Positions 47,495 to 57,459 of a stretch of DNA of 64,000 nucleotides are shown here, one piece after another (within the stretch, counting starts at the first letter, position 1; every line of letters begins with the position of its first letter). The translations under genes were made by a program, and so were the position numbers. Source of the stretch: Cupriavidus sp. D39 (GTDB lineage Bacteria; Pseudomonadota; Gammaproteobacteria; Burkholderiales; Burkholderiaceae); NCBI RefSeq assembly GCF_026627925.1, contig NZ_JAPNLE010000007.1, forward strand, positions 682,001 through 746,000, in the 5' to 3' direction. The notes below the pieces were generated by a model that saw only the letters and a list, made by a program, of their open reading frames with translations, ran no database searches and had not been told where the DNA came from.

Positions 47495-48844
47495 TCATTT
47501 CAACTGGGCCATGGCAATCAGGGTGAGTGTTACGGTAATCGCGCCGCCAATGCGTGTCGCAATCTGTGCAAACGGCATCATTTGCATACGATTCGCTGCC
47601 GTCAAAATCGCTACGTCGCCGGTACCTCCCTGGCCGCTGTGGCAGGCATTTAAAATTGCCGTTTCAATCGGATACAGATTCAGCCGTCGACCGACCATGA
47701 AGCCTGTCGCCATCAACGTCGCAACAGTCGATACGATAGTAATGAGATTGAGGACATTGAATGCGGACACCAGTTTGTCCCAGGGCGTCATGGATACACC
47801 GATGGCAAACAGCAACGGATAAGTTACAGCCGTGGAAAAGAATTTGTAGACAACGAAAGAGCCTTGTTGCAACTGCGGCGACACGGCGCGTGACAGCTTG
47901 AGAATCACGGCAATAAACAGCATGGCGACGGGCGCCGGAAAGTCAAACAGCTTGCAACACATCAATCCAAACATATACAGCGAGATCGCCGTAATGCCTG
48001 CGGCCGCAATATGACCGATATCCGTATTACCGGGCCCTTCTTCCTCCGCCGGATGCATTTCGTCATGTTCGCCCGGCTGCAGCCGGCCCTCGCCAGTGAG
48101 GTGCGGGTATTTCTTACCCACAAAATTCAGCACACCGGCCAGCATGATTGCGGTCAGGCTGCCGAGCATTACAGGGGGCAAGACCTGCGCAAAGACGTCT
48201 CCTTGCGCCTGATGCAATATTCCGGAATAGCCAATTGATAATGGAATGGCGCCCTCGCCAACACCGCCGGCCATGATCGGAACGACGATGTAGAAAAAGG
48301 TATGGTAAGCGCCCAAGCCAAGTAGGGTGCCGACGGCCGTGCCGACAACAGCGGCCGCGACAGAACCGGCGGCAAGCGGCACAAAGATCTTGATGAAGCC
48401 TTTGATGAGAACCGTTCTATCCATGCTCAAGATACTGCCGACAATTATCGAAGCAATGAATAAATAAAGAAAATTGGTCGACTTGGTGAAGTCGACCACG
48501 TTCTTTAAAACCATGCCAGGTAATAAATGCTTGAATGCCAGGTAAGAAGGAATGAAGGTCGCAAAAATCGCCGCGGCACCTATGTTGCGCATAACAGGAA
48601 GTCGCTTGCCCAATTCTGCGCAAGAAAAACCACCCACCGCCAGCAACGCAATCGATACCGAAATATCGGACGGCACTTTTCCGGTGGAGATAAATCCGGT
48701 TATCAATGCAAGCAACAGCAAGTACACCGGTAACGGTATAATGCCAATTCGCATTTCCATCAACCTCCACCATCCATTTGGCCATAATTTTTCTGTTGTT
48801 TTTTTCTCAATCGGCAATATATACTCAGAAGGCATTGATTTCAT
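47495..48844 (-). CDS. 2-hydroxycarboxylate (citrate/malate) transporter, 2HCT family
   Basis: 449 residues, about 11 membrane segments in two halves. Each half carries the family GGxG reentrant motif: VPIMAGGVGEGAIPLSIGYS and ACHSGQGGTGDVAILTAANR. The conserved NLYPIETAILN lies before the second. Relatives (CitS, CitP, MaeP) are Na- or H-coupled carriers for citrate or malate. ATG 48844 has AAGGAGAAGCC upstream. It precedes the dehydrogenase by 103 bases. The base composition is less GC-rich than the neighbours, which suggests transfer. Confidence 0.92.
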   Translation of the reverse strand: MKSMPSEYILPIEKKTTEKLWPNGWWRLMEMRIGIIPLPVYLLLLALITGFISTGKVPSDISVSIALLAVGGFSCAELGKRLPVMRNIGAAAIFATFIPSYLAFKHLLPGMVLKNVVDFTKSTNFLYLFIASIIVGSILSMDRTVLIKGFIKIFVPLAAGSVAAAVVGTAVGTLLGLGAYHTFFYIVVPIMAGGVGEGAIPLSIGYSGILHQAQGDVFAQVLPPVMLGSLTAIMLAGVLNFVGKKYPHLTGEGRLQPGEHDEMHPAEEEGPGNTDIGHIAAAGITAISLYMFGLMCCKLFDFPAPVAMLFIAVILKLSRAVSPQLQQGSFVVYKFFSTAVTYPLLFAIGVSMTPWDKLVSAFNVLNLITIVSTVATLMATGFMVGRRLNLYPIETAILNACHSGQGGTGDVAILTAANRMQMMPFAQIATRIGGAITVTLTLIAMAQLK

Positions 48845-49535
48845 TGGCTTCTCCTTTGATCCTAATTTTAAATTAACGACAGACCCGTGATAAGGCGCAT
48901 TTAAATGCCAAATTTCATGAACGAATGCGGTCACGGAATTACGGCTAAGTTGCAACGCGGGCAGGCATGCTATGCGCAACTATTTGCGCAGAATCTGTCT
49001 TTTTGGCGTTCGATCAAGAGCGTCGAACATGCAGATTGGAGGCTGAGTGCAGATCACTGAGTGTCTTTATCGCACTCTCGATCATGCGGACATCGATCCG
49101 CGCTGCTCCGCCAGATCCAGTTATTTCTCTTTGAAATAACCAAACCGGCCAGTCTGATTTTCAGACAAATGAATTATCTCGGCGATGCCGCAGTTGAAGC
49201 TGATTTTTTTGATGAGTCGGCAGCATGACTTGATCGGACGCATTGACAACGGTACCAGTTGGTTTCGCCGGTATTACGGGCCGAATTCATTGAACGCAAA
49301 GAATTATTCATTGATTTTTGTCTCCATCATTTTATGATTGTGATCTACCACCAAGCACATGGGGCTGCGACCTTCTTCAATTATTTATCTGAACGCGCAG
49401 GTTTGACAGGTAAAAATCACGTAATGCTCGAATAGGGTTGGTTGCGGACTTACATCCGGCCTAGTGCAGGTCAAGCCTGCGGTCCCGATGGAATTCGCCA
49501 AGAACGTCCCTCGTCCTTTCAGCGTGCTCAAGGCA
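48845..49535. other. AT-richer intergenic region, no gene recognised
   Basis: Contains the transporter promoter. Scattered short frames do not assemble into a known regulator. The composition matches the transporter-dehydrogenase pair, so it was probably acquired with them. Confidence 0.45.
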
Positions 49536-50057
49536 CTAGTAATCGACAGGGTGTCGTTCTTGCGGTCCAACCTGTCTTGCCATCACTGTCACATTTACCC
49601 GTGCAACCTTCTGGTCGAATTCAATAATCTTGTTCGCAAGGCGCAACCGGCCTAGCGCGGAACCCGCCATTTGCCTGGCCCTCTCGGCTTTCCTCAACTC
49701 GTGGTTCCTTATATACGGCTCATTGCCCATCAGTGCGGTCCACGCGATTCGTGCCGCATTGTTGGCCAACGCCACCACCGTCACGTTGGTCGGGCGTCGG
49801 CGCGCCAGCTGTTCGCACCGCGCCCCCTTGTCCTTGGCCCGGAACAGGACCGCCATGGCACCGTGGATCAGCAGCATGCGCAGATTGCAGTCGCCGCGCT
49901 TGCTGACGGCGCCCAGACGCACCTTGCCCCCAGTGCCGCGCTGACGCGGCACCAGGCCGACAGTTGCCGCCCCAATTGGAAGGCCTGCGCATCGCCGATC
50001 GTCGCTAGCAGCGCCGCGGCCGTGAGCATGCCGATCCCCGGGATTGCATTCTAGAGC
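49536..50057 (-). pseudogene. IS110-family transposase, C-terminal remnant
   Basis: From 50054 the minus strand reads NAIPGIGMLTAAALLATIGD AQAFQLGRQLSAW, then, after a frameshift near 49950, RQRGTGGKVRLGAVSKRGDC NLRMLLIHGAMAVL and NNAARIAWTALMG. The N-terminal catalytic half is missing. Confidence 0.8.
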
Positions 50058-50234
50058 GGCCTAGCTTTCATCCAGCTGTCAATTTGCGTTATTTAATTTG
50101 CTGTCCGAGGAGTGGCCCCAGAAAGCGGACAATGTTGCACGCTAAGCTTTCGAGAACCCCGCCAGGAGCTGGCTTCCGGGCAGCAAAGGCCTGATCCATC
50201 TGGCGTGCTCGCTTGACTTCATCACTTTGGAGAT

Positions 50235-50712
50235 AGATCTATGTGGTGGCCACCGACGCATGGCGGCAGGCGCGAGTACAGCGCCGAATTCAAGACGACG
50301 GTACTCGAACAGATCCGCCAGGAGGGTGCATAGGCCTGAACCCGAACATGGTGCACCGATGGATGCGCGAAGGCCGTCAGCGCCAGATGCTGGCAACGCT
50401 GGAGAACGGCAACGCGTTTGTACCGCTGCATGTGCTGCCCTCGCCCGCGGCCGGGGAACCTGCTGACGCAGACTGATGCGAGACGCCGGCGGCGGCCACG
50501 CCCGAGGTAATACACATTGAGATTCAACGCGCAGCCGCCACGCTGATCGTGCACTGGCCACTGTCGGCGGCGCAGCAATGTGCCCATTTGCTAAGGGACT
50601 GGCTGCGATCGAGTTGTGGCTAGCCGTCGAGCCCATCGACATGCGTGCCGGGACCGAGCGGCTGCTGGCGCGTGTGGTGCAAGTCTTCGGCGCGGCCCAT
50701 TCTCACCACGCT
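50235..50712 (+). pseudogene. IS66 tnpA-tnpB remnant
   Basis: HGGRREYSAEFKTTVLEQIR then a stop, GLNPNMVHRWMREGRQRQML, and further IEIQRAAATLIVHWPLSAAQ (TnpA C-terminus) and IELWLAVEPIDMRAGTERLL (TnpB start) appear in successive frames. It is a different IS66 subgroup from 40962-42827. It ends just before the response regulator. Confidence 0.75.
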
Positions 50713-50867
50713 CGCGTCTGAAACGCAGGGGGCTCATTCCAAGCAGCGAAAACCTTCACGCAGCTTTCGCCACTCAGGGAATATCCCGATACGGCACGGC
50801 GCCCGCCTCCGGGCGGGCAGTGGTAAAAGGAGGCTCCGGTAACAGTAGGTCCTCAGCAGAGCGGTCC

Positions 50868-51536
50868 ATGAAGGTATTGCTGATCGAAGACAACGCTTCG
50901 CTCATCCACTGGCTCGCCAGGCTGCTGAAGGATGAGCGCTTCATGGTCGACACCGCGCTGGACGGAGAGTACGCCGATCGGCTGCTGCAGACGCAGAGCT
51001 ATGACGTGGTGCTGCTCGACCTGCAGATCCCGCGGCTGGCCGGCAAGAGCGTGTTGCGCCGGCTGCGCTCGCGCCGCAACAACGTACCCGTGCTGGTGGT
51101 GACCGCAAGCGCATCGGTCGACGAGAAGGTGGAGTGCCTGGGCCTTGGCGCCGACGACTACCTCGTCAAGCCTTTCGAAGTGCGGGAACTGGTCGCGCGC
51201 ATCAAAGCCCTGGCCCGGCGGCAGACCGGAGAGAAGCAAGCCGAACTGGCTTGCGGCGACCTCACCTACAACACCGACACGCGGCGGTTCTACGTTGCAG
51301 GAGAGCTGCTTTCGTTGCGGCTGAAAGAGCACACCGCACTGGAAATCTTGATGATGCGGCTGGGCAAGACCGTGTCCAAGGCAAGCCTCATGTCGGGCGT
51401 GTACTCGCTCGACGAGGACGCCAGCGAGGATGCCATCGAAATATATATCCACCGCATCCGCAAGAAACTCGAGGGCTGCCAGGCCACCATCATGACGCTG
51501 CGCGGCCTCGGTTACCTGCTGCAGCAAAGGCAATGA
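50868..51536 (+). CDS. OmpR-family response regulator (TctD-like)
   Basis: 222 residues. The receiver domain has Glu7-Asp8, the phosphoacceptor Asp51 (VVLLDLQIPRLAG), Thr79 and Lys101 (YLVKPFEV). The winged helix-turn-helix DNA-binding domain (about 128-220) ends IYIHRIRKKLEG...TLRGLGYLL. ATG 50868 fits the family start MKVLLIEDNASLIHWLARLL. Its stop overlaps the kinase start (ATGA). Together they resemble TctDE pairs, which switch on tricarboxylate transport. That suits the citrate transporter upstream, but the target is inferred. Confidence 0.9.
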   Translation: MKVLLIEDNASLIHWLARLLKDERFMVDTALDGEYADRLLQTQSYDVVLLDLQIPRLAGKSVLRRLRSRRNNVPVLVVTASASVDEKVECLGLGADDYLVKPFEVRELVARIKALARRQTGEKQAELACGDLTYNTDTRRFYVAGELLSLRLKEHTALEILMMRLGKTVSKASLMSGVYSLDEDASEDAIEIYIHRIRKKLEGCQATIMTLRGLGYLLQQRQ

Positions 51537-52915
51537 TCCACAGCCTGCGAGTACGGCTGCTGATGTGGCTGCTGGTGCCGCTGACGGTATTTATCGGCCT
51601 CAGCAGCTACGCGTCTTACCTGAGCGCGGCCGATACCGCCAACCGCTTGCAGGATCGCGCGCTGCAGGCCTCGGCCGACGCCATCGCGGGCCAAATCGGC
51701 TGGGCGGACGGCCGCCTCACGGTGCAGGTGCCGCCGTCGGCGCTGTCCTCGTTCGATTCGCCCTACACCGACCACGTCTACTACAACGTGGTCGACGACC
51801 GCGGCCGCATCCTCGCCGGCAATCCCGGTTTCGATCAGCATCTGATGACTGGCGCCTCCAATCCGGTGTTCTACGTTTCGCAGTTCCAGGCGCAGCGGGT
51901 GCGGGTGGTGCAAACTTCGCGCACCATGTTCGATTCTGGACAGGCGCGCAAGGTCACCGTCACCGTCGGGCAGACGCTGATCGGCAACCACGAGCTGGTA
52001 CGCACCTTGCGCATGCCGGCGCTGCTGCGCGAAGTGGTGATGCTGGTGCTTGCGGTCGCGCTGGTGGTGGTAGGCCTCACAGTGGAACTGCGCCCGCTGC
52101 TGCGCGTGAAGGACGAGGTGGCAGGACGCGACCCGATGGATCTGGTGCCGGTGACGGTATCCGACCTGCCGCAGGAACTGCGGCCCATCGTCGAAGCCAT
52201 CAACCAATGCATCCGCCGCCTGAACGAATATGTGCGCCAGCAAAAATGCTTTATCGCCGATGCAGCGCACCAAATCCGCACCCCGCTCGCGGTGCTGGGC
52301 GCGCAGCTACAGTTCGCCGCCCGGATGGACGACGCCACCAGGCTGGGCGAGATCCTTGGCTCGATGGAGACCAGCACGCAGGCCCTGACCAACCTGGCCA
52401 ACAAGCTGCTGCTGCTGTCGCAGGCCGAGGCTGCGGCTGCGAACAGCTCAGGCGCAGCACAACCGGTCGCTGACCTGGTGCCGGTGGTGACCGCCGCGCT
52501 GGAGGATATGGTGGTGCTGGCCCAGCGCAAGGGCATCGACCTGGGCGCCGAGCTGGCGGCCGACAGCGTCACGGTGGGGGTCAATGAGTGGATGATGGCC
52601 GCGGTGGTATCCAACCTGGTGGACAACGCGATCCGCTACACGCCCGAGCATGGCCAGGTCACCGTGGCGCTGGCGCGCGAAGCGGGCTGCGCCATCCTCG
52701 CAGTGAGCGACAACGGGCCCGGTATTCCCGCCGAAGCGCGGCCCAAGGTGTTCGACCGTTTCTATCGCAATGCGCTGCCGAACCAGGAAGGCAGCGGTCT
52801 GGGGCTTGCCATCGTCAAGGAGATCGTGCTGGCCGCCCAAGGCCAGGTGGGCCTGAGCGCGGGCATCGGCGGACGCGGCGTGACCCTGACGGTGCGCCTG
52901 CCACTGGCCCCCTGA
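51533..52915 (+). CDS. Sensor histidine kinase (TctE-like)
   Basis: 460 residues. Membrane helices are at about 8-28 and 168-185, with a periplasmic sensor (2CSK_N-type) between. The linker leads to the H-box IADAAHQIRTPLAVLG with phosphorylated His246. The ATPase domain has N box VVSNLVDNAIRYTP, G1 VSDNGPGIP, F box FDRFYRN and G2 GSGLGLAIVKEI. The start overlaps the regulator's stop by four bases, so expression is coupled. Intact. Confidence 0.92.
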   Translation: MIHSLRVRLLMWLLVPLTVFIGLSSYASYLSAADTANRLQDRALQASADAIAGQIGWADGRLTVQVPPSALSSFDSPYTDHVYYNVVDDRGRILAGNPGFDQHLMTGASNPVFYVSQFQAQRVRVVQTSRTMFDSGQARKVTVTVGQTLIGNHELVRTLRMPALLREVVMLVLAVALVVVGLTVELRPLLRVKDEVAGRDPMDLVPVTVSDLPQELRPIVEAINQCIRRLNEYVRQQKCFIADAAHQIRTPLAVLGAQLQFAARMDDATRLGEILGSMETSTQALTNLANKLLLLSQAEAAAANSSGAAQPVADLVPVVTAALEDMVVLAQRKGIDLGAELAADSVTVGVNEWMMAAVVSNLVDNAIRYTPEHGQVTVALAREAGCAILAVSDNGPGIPAEARPKVFDRFYRNALPNQEGSGLGLAIVKEIVLAAQGQVGLSAGIGGRGVTLTVRLPLAP

Positions 52916-53002
52916 ACCCTGGTGGGCCAGGCCAGCCGCACAGAGCTAGCCCCCACAGCGCACGCCATTCGCAAGACATGCCAGTATGACCCTGCCCCAC
53001 AT

Positions 53003-53543
53003 TCAGTACAGCAGGATATCTTCAATTTTCAGGCTGAACGTAGAATGTGAGGAAAGGTCTTCCGGGTGGAACCTTGCAATGACATAGCGCCCGCAAGGAC
53101 GCCAGATCGGGCGTATTGATACCGAGTTCCGTGCCGAGATGGCGAAGCAGTACTGGTGGCAGGATCCTGAAAGCGTCCCATGCACGATGATCAGTCGATG
53201 CTGATACAGCCACTGGCAGGGCATACGACAGCAGTCGCTCCCGATCGGCGCAATGCAGCACTTCGTCGCGTAACGCCCGCGCTAGGGCCCCACGCTGATG
53301 TATCGTCATCCAACGAAACCCAGGCGTCTGGCAGACCAGCAGTTGATGGTCGGACAGGGTTCGCCCACGCGCATAGACCAATAGGCAGCCGCTCATGCGG
53401 ATAAAGCCGATGTGCCGCGCCAGGTGCAGCTTCATCGTTGGGCCGCGCCGTCGCCCGATCAGTTCGTGCTCGGCCCGGCTGTGTGTGAAAGCTCCCCCGA
53501 TATTCACTGCATGGCGGGAGGCAAAGCAGAGAGAGCGCGCCAT
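53003..53543 (-). pseudogene. Tn3-type transposase (DUF4158-like) remnant, segments out of order
   Basis: Minus frames contain LARHIGFIRMSGCLLVYARG, TLSDHQLLVCQTPGFRWMTI, LRDEVLHCADRERLLSYAL and (other frame) QWLYQHRLIIVHGTL. After these comes ILPPVLLRHLGTELGINTPD LASLRAL, a block I would expect before TLSDHQ. At the far end ARFHPEDLSS resembles the TniA C-terminal phrase. The arrangement implies local shuffling. The assignment to Tn3-type N-terminal sequence is from memory. Confidence 0.45.
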
Positions 53544-53545
53544 CT

Positions 53546-53851
53546 GAAGCCTTGTCGCTGCCTGGCTGGCCCGCTACGCCGATACGCCCGCCACCTTGCA
53601 AACCTATCGGCGCGAGGTGGAGCGACTGCTGTTGCGGGCCGTGATGCAGCACGGAAAGCCGCTGTCGTCGCTCTGCTGCTGTACGAGAGCTTCCTAGCCG
53701 ATCCGCAGCCGGCCTGGCGCTGGGTGTGGCGTCGCGCAAGAACTGGCGCGCGGCGCGCCCGAGTGACGGCCGTTTGCGGGGCCGCTCTCCCCGGTGAGCG
53801 CGTGCCGCACCATGGTGATCCTCAATGGCTTGCATTTGCCACCATCGCCTT
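53546..53851 (+). pseudogene. Tyrosine recombinase N-terminal fragment
   Basis: AAWLARYADTPATLQTYRRE VERLLLRAVMQHGKPLSSL is a core-binding (SAM-like) domain of large phage-type integrases, followed after a frameshift by ESFLADPQPAWRWV. It ends by 53851. A C-terminal fragment of the same kind is at 62306-62386 on the same strand. Confidence 0.7.
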
Positions 53852-54400
53852 AGATCGCCGCGCCCTTCCACTGCGCCGCCTGTCTTGTGCAGCGCAAAGA
53901 AAAAGCCCTCAGCCGGGTAGGCAAAGGGCCGAACGTCCAAAGAAGAAATCGGGCAGCCATCGCGGACTACCCGACTTTGAGTATCCTCCCCTTTGCCGCA
54001 GCAGACAACCTTAGCATGTGCCCGGACTACGGCGTGGCTGTAGCCAATCTCTCGGGTACAACATGGCGCCGGACACGTGAAAACGGGCACGGCGCTCCCC
54101 CAAAGGAAGAAGGCTCTCGGTAGTTCTCCCCGCCCCAAGCCGGATCCAGCGCAGACAGGCTACAAATCGATCTCCGCCACGCTACGGCGACCCACCCGTG
54201 ACGGCAACAGCAACGGATAGTTGATGTGACACTTCGCGTGGCGCCGGTTTCGGGCGCCCATGAGAAGAAAGCCATGCACACAAGCGCTCGCGAGACTGGA
54301 CTGGTGGTGGACGGATCGGTCCCCAGCGCCCGCTGCGTTCTCAGTCACGGTAGCCCGTCCGCCGATCGTCGGACTTGGGGTCCTGATATTCAGAGGCAAA
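53852..54400. other. No recognised gene
   Basis: Several overlapping frames on both strands, none resembling a family or preceded by a credible ribosome site. Confidence 0.35.
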
Positions 54401-54479
54401 GCCGAGCTGACTTCGAAGCCGGCCCCGCTTTGCGCGTGGTGCTTTGCGACGTGTTGGATCTCGCTTGAGTGTGCGGTTT

Positions 54480-54994
54480 CCTGGCTAGCCATCGGCGCTG
54501 ACTTGCGCGAGATATTGACTCCTCCCGGCAAGTCGTGCACGAAGCTAGCCCATGGAAATCTTGAATGCCCTCCCCCGCCAAATCTTCCCACGAAGGTCTT
54601 GGATAGCCGAACTTCCTCCGGCATGGATTCGAGCTCCGCGAGCGAAAATCGCAGTGATTAGAGAGGCCGAGCCGGCCAGCGGTGATGAGTACCGCCTTGG
54701 TACATCCATCCGCGCGAGCGCGCGTCAGCATGCTGCCGACAAGGTGCGTCGCGATTTGATGACCACGATACTCTTGAAGCACACCAACGGACCGCACAAC
54801 AACCGTCTCTCCATATTGCTCGGCGCAAGCACAACCTACTACCCGCTTATCTAATACAGCGAGATGAAAGAAGCGCAATGCTTGATCGAAAACATCGTTA
54901 GGCAATCCACAACACTCAAGAACATCCAAAGAACATCCACGATAGCAGGCCAATCCGTTTCTCCTGCCACTCGAATCTGCACGCTTCTCATCAT
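54480..54994 (-). pseudogene. GNAT acetyltransferase remnant (ArsN2-like)
   Basis: ATG 54994 (GGAG upstream) reads MMRSVQIRVAGETDWPAIVD VL; after a frameshift LECCGLPNDVFDQALRFFHL AVLDKRVVGCACAEQYG and VVVRSVGVLQEYRGHQIATH LVGSMLTRARADG (acetyl-CoA loop). A later frame gives PEEVRLSKTF. The order matches small GNAT proteins such as the arsenic-associated ArsN2. At least two frameshifts and a lost C-terminal end make it dead. Confidence 0.65.
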
Positions 54995-55221
54995 TTCCGG
55001 CATCTCCTCGTGTCGTACGCGAGCTGAACGCAGAAAACGCTTAACAATTCGATTCCTAAGGATTGCGGCTTCTCGGTTAACACTTCCGCCAAGCTAGTGG
55101 ATAGCGGGAAAACCCAGATACGTCTGGGTAATGCCGTGCAATTGATGCCGAAAGACAACTTTGGCAACCACACCGTAGACCAAGGAATCCCTGCTTGGCA
55201 ATCGGATGCTAGCGCTCCCGC

Positions 55222-55545
55222 TCACGCCTCTGGAATCAGAAACTTGTCGCGATTCTTCCCTAGCCACGCCGGTGCCCGACCACGGCCGGTCCAGGTGGCG
55301 CCCGTCTTGGGGTCCATGTACTTTGGCGGCAGCGATGTCTTCTCCTTCGCCGCAGCCTTGGGCTTGTCACTAGCCGCCGGGCGTCCACGGCGCCGCTTCG
55401 GTGCCAAGTCATCGACGGTGAGTTCATACTCTGCCATCAAAGCCTGGATTTTCTCAATGACGCCCGCGACCTCGCTTTGACGAACCTCGGCGAGCTGCGT
55501 TTCCAGCCTTTCCTTTTCTGCTAGCAACTGTTTGTAGGTAGCCAT
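55222..55545 (-). CDS. H-NS-like histone family protein
   Basis: 107 residues: N-terminal coiled-coil oligomerisation (YKQLLAEKERLETQLAEVRQSEVAGVIEKI), basic AT-hook-like linker (PKRRRGRPAAS), then the C-terminal DNA-binding motif TWTGRGRAPAWLGKN. The start ATG has GGAGACCGAG upstream. It silences AT-rich, often foreign, DNA. Orphan copies are common on plasmids and islands. Intact. Confidence 0.93.
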   Translation of the reverse strand: MATYKQLLAEKERLETQLAEVRQSEVAGVIEKIQALMAEYELTVDDLAPKRRRGRPAASDKPKAAAKEKTSLPPKYMDPKTGATWTGRGRAPAWLGKNRDKFLIPEA

Positions 55546-56099
55546 CTCGGTCTCCGTCTATAAATAACAGTTCGATTATCCTACAGCACTTCGCCAAATT
55601 TTCATTAACTCTGTGAATCTCGCCCGCCCTGATGATCTTAGCCGGAACAGAGATAGCTTCTGTGAATACAGCCCTCCCGGCCTATTCTCCCCCGTCAGGA
55701 AAGGCGCGATAGCAACTGAGTGGGTGAATTCAGCGCGAGTTACCATGTGCAGAATGAGGTACGCACGAACAAGTTCTTCGCCGATGCTTGGCTGCCCCGA
55801 GCTGAATTTGCCGAACATGAAGCCTGCAAGGGCTCCGGCTATGACCGTGGCACCGGGGGGAATTGCCCAATGCCACCGCCATGCCTGGCATCCCACAAGC
55901 TGAATGAAGTGTGTTCTGAAAGAGCGGCGACATCGCAACTCCCTCCCCTTTCCCACCTGGTCTGCCCCCACATTCCACAGCCCCTGCGGATGTCAATCGT
56001 CGGAAAGGGCTATCGGGCTCGATGCTCCGCCGGCGATTACAATACTGTGGGAGCACAGGGTGTTGCCCAAATGCGCCAAGAATGTGAGTGGAGAAGTCA
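55546..56099. other. No recognised gene
   Basis: A minus frame (55576-55971) has one hydrophobic stretch (ATVIAGALAGFMFGKF), possibly the trace of a small membrane protein, but no start or family is supported. Confidence 0.3.
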
Positions 56100-56474
56100 A
56101 TGGCGACAGCACGAGCTGGCACCAAAGGGGAGGCACTAAGACTCCTGGGGACGGAAGGCGTGACCGTGGTGGAACTGGACTATGAGGCTGGCTGGCAAGA
56201 CGCGATTGAACTGGGTCGGCTCGGCCAGAAGGCAGGGATCCGCGTGGAATATCGCGGGCAAGAGAACATCGCAGTCAAATCGCCGACGGCATTGGTCGCT
56301 GGCCTGATGCAGCCAAAAACGACCTTCCGGCAGCGAAACCTCTATTGTCAATTTGATCTGACCGAGCTGCCTGCAGCTGAGTTGGAGAGCCTCGAGGCAA
56401 AGGCATCCAAGCTGGGCGACTATATTCTCGCCGGGCGGTTGATGCGGGAAGTGGATTCGGTATGGACAGAGTAA
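56100..56474 (+). CDS. Hypothetical protein
   Basis: 124 residues from ATG 56100 with GGAGAAGTC upstream. Soluble: LLGTEGVTVVELDYEAGWQD AIELGRLGQKAGIRVEYRGQ, then FRQRNLYCQFDLTELPAAEL and KLGDYILAGRLMREVD. Mixed alpha/beta with a conserved feel; family unknown. It precedes a second hypothetical gene by 180 bases on the same strand. Confidence 0.6.
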   Translation: MATARAGTKGEALRLLGTEGVTVVELDYEAGWQDAIELGRLGQKAGIRVEYRGQENIAVKSPTALVAGLMQPKTTFRQRNLYCQFDLTELPAAELESLEAKASKLGDYILAGRLMREVDSVWTE

Positions 56475-56654
56475 ACACTTCCCCCTGGCATCCCATTGGC
56501 TACTCCAACGCGTATCCACCCATCGGCCGCGCTGGCAAGGTTTCCGCCTGGTCGCCGCCGATGCGGCCACTCCCCACCTGCTCCTGAGCTACCAGATGGA
56601 TTAGAATCCCTCCTCATGCCTTGACCGGTCACATTATTCTGGGTGTTGAAGTCG

Positions 56655-57459
56655 ATGCAACTCGATATCTTTGCTCACAGCCGCGATGTAATGCTACGTA
56701 ATGATGTTGCCGACGCCCTGCAGCGCCGCGATGCGGTGGCTGCGCGTGGTGCGTTGCAGCTATTGCTCAGCGAGTGTCCTTCCGACGATCTGCTCCCTGC
56801 CCTTAGTACGCTGACTCGGGCCCTCGAGGATCAAAGGCCAGAGCGTTTTAGCGACCACGACGCACTGCGACGTGCGCAAGGCGAGATCACCTGCGAGGTC
56901 ATGCCGGCTGCCGCCCGCGTGTTTGGTGATACTGCCGGCAGCGCATGGCTCGCGCCGTTTTGGCGAGCGCTCGCGCACGCAGCTGAGCATTTGCCGTTGT
57001 GCCGCAACGAGAACGATGCCCATGCAGCGCCCTTGTGGATCAAGGTCGGGGACTGGGTCGCGGCGCAAGAAGCCATCGCACGTATTGCATCGTGGCGCCG
57101 CATTCCCACTACGCTTTGCTGGATGGCAGAGGCGCAATATCACCAGCACGGACTGGAGGCCATCTGGCCGCTGTTGGCCGAACTCGCGTGGCTTTCGGCA
57201 AGCCGTCTTGACGGACTGATGCACCGCCTAAAGGACTCCTGTCTGACTACGCTTCGCAAGACGTTCGACTCTCGCTTCGAGGGCGATGGTGCCGTCGAGG
57301 ATCTGGTGTGGTTTCCCGCCTGGGCGTTGATCGAGAAGCCTGGCCTAGCGAACCTACTGCGTCAGACGCAGCAATCAACTCAAAGCTCGCCTGAGCGTGC
57401 GATGCGCGTGCTGCTCGAACTGCTGAACTTGGAGCGGCACGGTCGCCACCACGAGCTAG
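56655..57459 (+). pseudogene. Hypothetical gene split by IS630, 5' part
   Basis: Reads MQLDIFAHSRDVMLRNDVAD ALQRRDAVAARGALQLLLSE, then helical repeats to MRVLLELLNLERHGRHHEL at 57457. The IS630 insertion at the TA then gives a premature stop. Removing the IS restores 22 more codons to 58684 (VERRKELRGLQPALFAAYMS). Only the C-terminus is lost, so a nearly full-length 269-residue protein could still be made. Function unknown. Confidence 0.75.
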
